DNA from: Drosophila pseudoobscura
Taxonomy: Eukaryota; Arthropoda; Insecta; Diptera; Drosophilidae
Direction: 5' to 3'
Assembly (NCBI RefSeq): GCF_009870125.1
Contig: NC_046679.1
Location: 2,666,001 to 2,730,000, forward strand
DNA length: 64,000 nt
The notes beneath the pieces were generated by a model. That model searched no databases, had not been told where the DNA came from, and was given only the letters and a program-made list of their open reading frames with translations. Numbering within the stretch: position 1 is the stretch's first letter; every line of letters begins with the position of its first letter. Made by a program: the position numbers and the translations under genes. Shown piece by piece: positions 57,901-64,000 of the stretch.

Positions 57901-60900
57901 ATCCTTAAGCAGGGGTAAAAGTTTATACGCTCTACTTGAAAATTCCTGTCTGGTTTTTGATATTAGAAAAGTTTGGGGGTGTGTGTGTGTGTGTGTTGCC
58001 AAAAACTTTATTGCGCAACTAACAAGTTTCTAAGGAGTGAATAAGTTTTGCATGTGTTTGGGAGCGTAATTTGCATACGAACAACAGGCAGAAGCGGTTG
58101 AATAATGAGTAATCAGATCCCGAGCCAAGACATTTCAATTTATGGCCCTAAATAAATGGCTTGCGTGCCGCCGGATCGGTCCCTTGCCAAATTTAGTTTG
58201 GTTTCCATCCAACATTCCTTTCTTCCCTCCTTCTGCCGCTCGCTTTCGATTATCCCAGTAATTACGAAACGATAGCACCAACAATTGCAATTACATTGGC
58301 ATTAGGTACTGTAGGATATGTATAAATAGTGTGCTTAGAGGAATGGGAGGGCCTAAAGTGCATCCGGCTGAAGTTGAACTACCTCGATTGGCCTCTATAA
58401 AAAGGTTTCTTGGCAAGCAGCCCTGACATTTAACTGGTCTGCTGCCTGTTGTGGGCCTCTCCTCATCCTCCTTCTGGCTATCTCCTTGACTGAAATTCTA
58501 CATATGTACGTATAGTATAGTATAGTTGGGGCGCATCCGAAATTACCTTGTAAAACTTTCATGACTACCGCAGATTTATCAGCGGGGCGCCTCGACTAAT
58601 TGCCGCTGCCCGGACGCTGCCTTGTCCCCATGAATCAAATGATCCGTGGTCGTGGTCCGGCTGCGGCTCTGGCGCTGGCTCCAGGGCTCCATGGCCCCAT
58701 GGCCTCATGGCCGGTGCCAAAGTGTGCAATTAAAAATGCACATTACTGCGGTATCCTCTGGCTCTCTCTCTCTCTCTTCCTCTCTTTAGGGGCAATTTCC
58801 GCTTTTCCTTTCCCTTGCTTTCCATTTCCTGCTTCTGCCTCTGAGAGATTTCTTTTGGGACGGGGCAGCAGGCGGAGTCGGGGCCAAGTTCAATGAAGCG
58901 TTCGACTGTGGTTGTCATCTGACAAGGCCGTGATTTATGGCTACGAATTGGCTACAGCAGCTGTTGAGAGATGGGGATGGGGCCACGTGTAACGTAGAAG
59001 AGCCGTAGCCCATTACGAAATGAAGTTCATCTTTGCGAAACCATCTCAGTGTCATAATTTGTAATGTTCTCTATAATACATGGTTTATAATGGCCTACCC
59101 TTCGTTCTTTTTCAGGTCGTACTCGTATTTATACTCAGCATTGCATCCCTCATTATATACTTTGTTGATGCATCTAGCGAAGAAGTCGAAAGATGCCAAA
59201 AGTGGAGTAACAACATTACTCAACAGATCGATCTCGCATTCAATATATTTTTTATGGTTTACTTTTTTATACGAGTAAGTTACACGATAGACAGACCAAC
59301 ACACTGACACACACTTACAGCGCCGAGCCATACACTGAGTTGATTTTACCGATTATTTCAAATCGATTGGCTGGAGCGATGATTATTTGTGGTTATGATT
59401 TATGCGATAAAAATTCTTACAAATTCTTGTGTTCTTTTCAATCTGACAATCTCTTACAGTTCATAGCGGCGTCCGATAAGCTTTGGTTTATGTTAGAAAT
59501 GTACAGTTTTGTAGATTATTTTACAATACCCCCGTCCTTCGTATCAATATATTTAGATCGAACATGGATCGGTAAGCGAAACAAATCCCTTATAAATTCC
59601 ACCCTAATTCAAATCAAATTTAAAAATTGTATATGCATACAAATCGGAGCTGATTGGGATTAATATATGAATATGAATATGAATCTGAATCCTATATCCC
59701 CACCCCGTTTCCCCGTACACGAACACATCTGAAAAACTGATACACACACATATACACAAACACAAGCCAACACCCGGGTCCTGATCGATTTGTATGCATG
59801 CAATGTGCCTTACTCTACGCCATCCATCAACAATTATGTATGCATATGCGTATAAACATTATGTATTACCACGAACAGGTCTTCGATTTCTTCGAGCGCT
59901 ACGTCTCATGACTGTTCCAGATATTTTACAATATTTAAACGTACTAAAAACATCGAGCTCCATACGCTTGGCTCAACTAGTATCAATTTTTATATCCGTG
60001 TGGTTAACAGCAGCGGGCATTATACATCTGGTATGTAGAACAGACACACACACACACACACACTCGGGGATCAGCTGTTCCCTGGTCTATGGCTCTGTGA
60101 CTGGGACTGCAATGTGTGCCAAGAGCCAGTGTCATGAATATAACAATGAAATACAAATTAATATGCCACATTGCAACCGGCTACAGAGTGTGGAACGAGG
60201 GCACGCCTGATCCCACACCGATCCTATATAGAGAGTGTCCAAATTGGTTGAGATTATCGCTGATGCGGTGGATAATGGCATTTGCATTTACTTAAAATTT
60301 AGCTGGAGAACTCTGGCGATCCGCTGGATTTTAATAATGCTCATCGTTTATCGTATTGGACCTGTGTCTATTTCCTAATTGTGACCATGTCAACGGTAGG
60401 ATATGGTGACGTTTACTGTGAGACTGTCCTGGGAAGAACATTTCTCGTGTTCTTTCTGCTCGTCGGCTTGGTAAGTTTCCCCTGCACTACAAATCATTTA
60501 AGAATTTAATGAAAACCAAATATCTTAAACCCACACACACCAGATATACCAAAATGAAATCTAAGCTTTCTTTTAGTTGAATATATACATACCTAGATGA
60601 ATACCTCCTTATACTCGTACAGATAAATATAGAAAACGTTTCTCTCTCTCCCTCTGAAAATCTGTCTGCCTCCGCCTCTACCTCTGCCTCGATGCCCATT
60701 GAGTTTGAGTTTAGGCCAAGCCGCAGCGGGGTTGGGTTGGAAGTGCTTAAGTGTGTGAATGATTTATGTTTTGGTTGCCGCCTAATCTACCACTAGTACA
60801 GTTGTGCTCAAGAACCATAGTTGAGTAGCCAAAGCAGTACAGTCCAGTAATCCAATCCAGTATCAAGTATGCAGTACTAGCCAGAGAGTGTAGCACTCTC

Positions 60901-63438
60901 GATACTCCGTACGCCGTACACCGTATGCCGTACGCCGTACTGTGATTCGAAAACTCTCTTAGCCGTAATTCTTTTAGCGTACCGTACCCCTCCGTTGAGC
61001 TCCCTTCTCTCTCTCTCTTACATTACAATAGCGTTAATATATACTCAATACTCGTACATTTGTTAATTGCATTCCAAAAACCTTATGTATGTACATGTAC
61101 ATGTACTTGAGTACATGCCACGTTTATGTAAATACATAGAACGACTTAATAATCGTACGCTGCACCAAGTTTTGAATTATGAAAGTTTATTTGAGACCTT
61201 TGCGACTCAGTTCCATATTTACGTTCAGTTTAGTTCAGTTCAGTTCATCCTTCTCCAGTTTTGTTAGCTTACCTCATCACCCAAGCTTAACGCGTTTACT
61301 CTGCCTTACGACCACACCAGTCACACCTCAAATACTACTACTACTTACTACTCGTACACAGCCACACAGAGCCACACCCAGACATGGTAACCGAAACATC
61401 CGAAAGATACAGGAGCGCCCTGGGCCGGTGTGGCAACTGGTGCCCGTTCATTCTCACGCAGCCCATTCGATACTCTCGTACTCGTACTCGTACTCGTACC
61501 CTCCCCCGCCCCCCATATTCGATAACTTATGCATGCAGTTTACTTATCACATTTTTGAGTTGAAACTTTCGATTTGCCTTTGGTTTTTGTAATGGAAAAC
61601 TCGTAGACACCGAATACCGAAACACGAGACACACACAGAGACACCGTCAAGGGTTAGGGTCTGTCTAGGGTCCTGTCGTTTAGCCCAGAATATCCAGAAT
61701 ACTACAACTATATATACATCAATATACCAATGCAATGTTATATCCAAAGGTTAATGTTTTTTGCATGCTTTAATGCTGGCTGCCGCATATTCCATATGTT
61801 TAACCAAAAAATCAGTTCAAAAACCAAAAACCAAACCAACCGAAATCGATATCGTAACGCTTCTAGGTCTAATTCCAACCTGCCAAGTAGCTATCCTTTT
61901 GGGTGTGAATGTCCCGACCTGACTTCGTACCCACTGTTCAGGGATCCGCTTTGTTTTTTCTGTGTGTATTAGTATAACTGCAAGCAATCGAAAAATAATG
62001 CTAACAACAACAATAACAATAAGACTAAGCCTAAGACATATCCACAACAACAACCTACATATATACATATATATATATAACCTAGTACATATATTTTTTG
62101 CTGATCAACTGAACAATTGATTTTTGTTAATCTCGTGTACGATGGAATATTTTAGGCAATGTTTGCCAGCAGTATACCGGAGATAATTGAACTCGTCGGT
62201 AGTGGCAATAAGTATGGCGGTGAACTGAAAAGAGAACACGGAAAGAGGTAGTCTATAACAACCATAATGCAACATCAAAAAATTATAAGCGCATTCTATG
62301 TGAAAAAATAAAACACCAAGCAACATTTTCAATATAATCCACCAAAAAAAGATCAACTTAAAAAAAATCTAAAGTATAACTTATAAAAGAATATAAAAAT
62401 ATATATGAACATTTAGGGAGAACTAAGCTTAGGATCGCAGATCGTTCAGGAGGTCCCTCAGATATGATAAGCTCGGAGCTAGGTTTGCTTGAACCACAAA
62501 CAAACAAAAACCTTCGCATAGAACACACTTTTTGAGTACTCGTACTATTTGAGAGGCTCCAATTAGCTATTTTAGTACCACCAAATATTAATAACTATTG
62601 ATTAGAGTCGATAAATTGCAATTTATAGTCTGTTACCCTCCAACTTTGTTTCCCTTATTTCATTTATCAACTGAGTTTGAATCTCTAAGACTCGTCGCAT
62701 AAACAGTTGACTTACCCGCATCAAAAAGTAGTTTCAGTCGACTCTAAAGTCGTCCGTTTCTCAAACTAAACTTTTTAGTTCGTTCGTTGATAAATAAGTA
62801 TTCCGAAAAACCAAAAAAACATGACATTTGATAAATCATCAAACAAGTAATAAAAGTAAAGTACAATATTATAATTTCCATTTCGATTTCGATTTGTATT
62901 TTATCGTTCTGATTGAGTAAACTATTTTTGGATACATTTTTGATTTGACTCGCAGCCAGAGACAGTCCCGAAGAGTCCCGTCGTATACACATAGATCTAT
63001 TTGTATATGCCATTAAAGATTTTAATGTCTAATTCACTGAGGGTTTCGTTTTCTCATTTTCGTTTATTGGTTTATGGTTTTCCGTTTCCTTTGGTATTTA
63101 TTTGTGTTTTCCTTTGATTTATTTCGTTTGTTTAAACATTTTTATTGAACACTTAATACTCAAGAGTTTTTTTTCTCTTTCCCTTTTTGATTTTTGGTTT
63201 TTTGTTTTATATTTTTTTTTGTTTTCGTCTAGATATTCGGATCTGAGATACCTATCGTTTTACACTTTATACTTTGCCATGCTTTAAACGTTAAACGTTC
63301 CGTATTAACACCAGAACTATGATACCAGATATGCGTTTATCAATTTGCAATAGTTCAAGGTTCATACTCGTATATATTTCTTTCGATATCTTAAAGCAAC
63401 TACTTAGGCGCATTGTTGTAACACATCCCACTCACACA

Positions 63439-63469
<31 letters not shown>

Positions 63470-64000
63470 GTACACATGGTTAAGTATATATGTATATTTA
63501 TATATGTATATGCCACACTTACACACATATAGACACACTCACGTCCCCCAACCCTCAACTAGCATCGGTCACGCATTGCCAAAAATGTAATTAAAAATCC
63601 GTTTCTCGTATCTAAAGTCGTAACACGTAAATTTCATTGCATATTTCTACTTTTGAAGAGAGCAAATTCAAGCTTCAAATTTTTGCCATATATTTTTCTA
63701 TTCATATTTCCATTTAATTCCTATTGAAACGTTTTGAATCAATCGTTTTGTCAGCCTCACTGATCCATAAATAGTTGAAAAGCTCACCAAAAACTAGAGA
63801 CATTTTCTCAAGGAATTCGGTGAACCGAAGTTTTGTTACTCCCCATTAACTCCCTATTAACTCATTCAATCCAATCCAGAGCTGAAAGCGTAACCCCAAC
63901 AAATCATAGTAACATGTATCTAGGTCTGTATAAAGTACGGCATCTCGCATAGCGTAACAGTACGATTAAAACTATAGAGCGCACTACTCAAGCAAAGAAC
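54912..64000 (+). CDS. slo: slowpoke BK calcium-activated potassium channel, 5' part
   Basis: Alpha subunit of the large-conductance Ca2+- and voltage-gated K+ channel of neurons and muscle. Coding exons in the window: 54909-55247, 59116-59274, 59460-59571, 59879-60030, 60303-60470 and 62156-62247; all donors and acceptors are GT-AG and phases agree. The start used is ATG 54912 ([15 protein letters not shown]). The exons encode the extracellular N-terminus with S0 ([22 protein letters not shown]), the S0-S1 loop, S1 ([16 protein letters not shown]), S2 ([13 protein letters not shown]), S3 ([14 protein letters not shown]), the S4 voltage sensor ([15 protein letters not shown]), S5 ([18 protein letters not shown]), and the pore with the TVGYGD filter. 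S6 begins in [14 protein letters not shown] and continues in exon 62156. The RCK domains lie beyond 64000. The first intron is about 3.9 kb. Identity to fly Slo is very high apart from the S6 exon. Confidence 0.97.
55248..59115 (+). other. slo: first large slo intron
   Basis: The donor GTAAGT at 55248 and the acceptor TTTTTCAG ending at 59115 bound this 3.9-kb intron. It contains a GT microsatellite (57980-57997), a TTTCG array near 56815-56845, a CRE palindrome at 57792-57799 and AT-rich DNA. No coding exon is recognisable. Confidence 0.7.
57792..57799 (+). promoter_or_regulatory. CRE palindrome TGACGTCA in the slo intron
   Basis: A perfect CREB/ATF palindrome, with a related TGACGTAT near 57887. 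slo transcription is known to respond to CREB after sedation or seizure, but the characterised sites lie upstream of the coding exons. Whether this intronic site is used cannot be told from sequence. Confidence 0.35.
60907..60940. repeat. CCGTACG heptamer tandem array
   Basis: About 4.9 copies of a 7-base unit (CCGTACG, with CCGTACA and CCGTATG variants) lie in the slo intron between the pore exon and the S6 exon. Its GTAC core is also frequent in the surrounding ACTCGTAC octamers. Confidence 0.75.
61470..61500. repeat. CTCGTA hexamer array
   Basis: Four to five copies of CTCGTA lie within a slo intron. They are a tandem form of the ACTCGTA motif that recurs singly throughout the noncoding DNA of this window. 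Confidence 0.8.
62156..62247 (+). CDS. slo: slo alternative S6/linker exon
   Basis: A 92-base exon preceded by TATTTTAG and followed by a GTAGTC donor. It encodes [13 protein letters not shown] then [18 protein letters not shown], the second half of S6 and the S6-RCK1 linker. In flies this site uses mutually exclusive exons; the partner form I recall reads IFASCIPEIIDLIGTRAKYGG. Only this one is visible before the window ends, and the partner presumably lies to the right. Confidence 0.85.
62248..64000 (+). other. slo: slo intron, continuing past the window edge
   Basis: AT-rich intron sequence with a CA microsatellite (63433-63470) and TATATG-type repeats near 63480-63515. No second S6 exon or RCK exon could be found by eye on the plus strand. 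The open frames are short and AT-driven. Confidence 0.6.

Noticed and set aside
43-63990. CRISPR arrays, bacterial operons or prophage
   Set aside because: The window is an insect nuclear genome with spliced genes; the repeats are microsatellites and TIR elements without regular spacers.

Overview
The window is animal DNA from a Drosophila-like fly. The genes are compact, have short introns of about 60 to 130 bases, use GC-rich codons, and encode proteins that read as fly orthologues: atlastin, Puffyeye/USP34, Ash2, Ppox and the BK channel Slowpoke. The noncoding DNA is rich in CA/GT, GA and ACTCGTA-type microsatellites. The genes I recognise map, as I recall, to polytene region 96A of D. melanogaster chromosome arm 3R (Muller element E). 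The window is not D. melanogaster itself: the start of the slo leader exon reads MATDLIG, where I recall MASGLID. An obscura-group species is my guess and is not proven.

Layout. 1-4770 is gene-poor, microsatellite-rich DNA. 4864-7751 (+) holds a secreted alkaline phosphatase and a divergent DnaJ-like protein. 9518-12033 (-) is Wsck, a WSC/FN3 transmembrane kinase-like receptor whose catalytic residues are all substituted. 13431-15239 (+) is atl. 16601-16868 (-) is a small two-exon metallothionein. 18609-32307 (-) is puf, a giant USP34-type deubiquitinase with about 19 exons. 33492-36612 (+) is ash2, followed convergently by a FAM149/DUF3719-like gene at 36692-38017 (-). 39658-43265 (+) is a CLASRP-type SR protein and 43518-44028 (+) a BolA protein, followed convergently by Ppox at 44167-45585 (-). 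From about 47 kb to the right edge lies slo: a long 5' control region, then coding exons from 54912 to 62247. The gene continues past 64000.

These are independent housekeeping and neuronal genes, not a pathway. The shared organisation is promoter geometry: head-to-head pairs (Wsck/atl, puf/ash2) and convergent pairs whose 3' ends nearly touch (ash2/FAM149-like, BolA/Ppox).

The least ordinary structures are these. (1) An inverted pair of about 330-base segments at 32.69-33.01 and 38.81-39.15 kb, each combining paired core-promoter motifs with a terminal-inverted-repeat element, brackets ash2 and the FAM149-like gene. (2) A slo leader exon has an apparent TT where a GT donor is expected. (3) An unannotated coding-like ORF sits in the slo control region at 50.3-50.8 kb. 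(4) CLASRP has a probable GC-AG intron. (5) A slo post-S6 exon alters the RKK linker.
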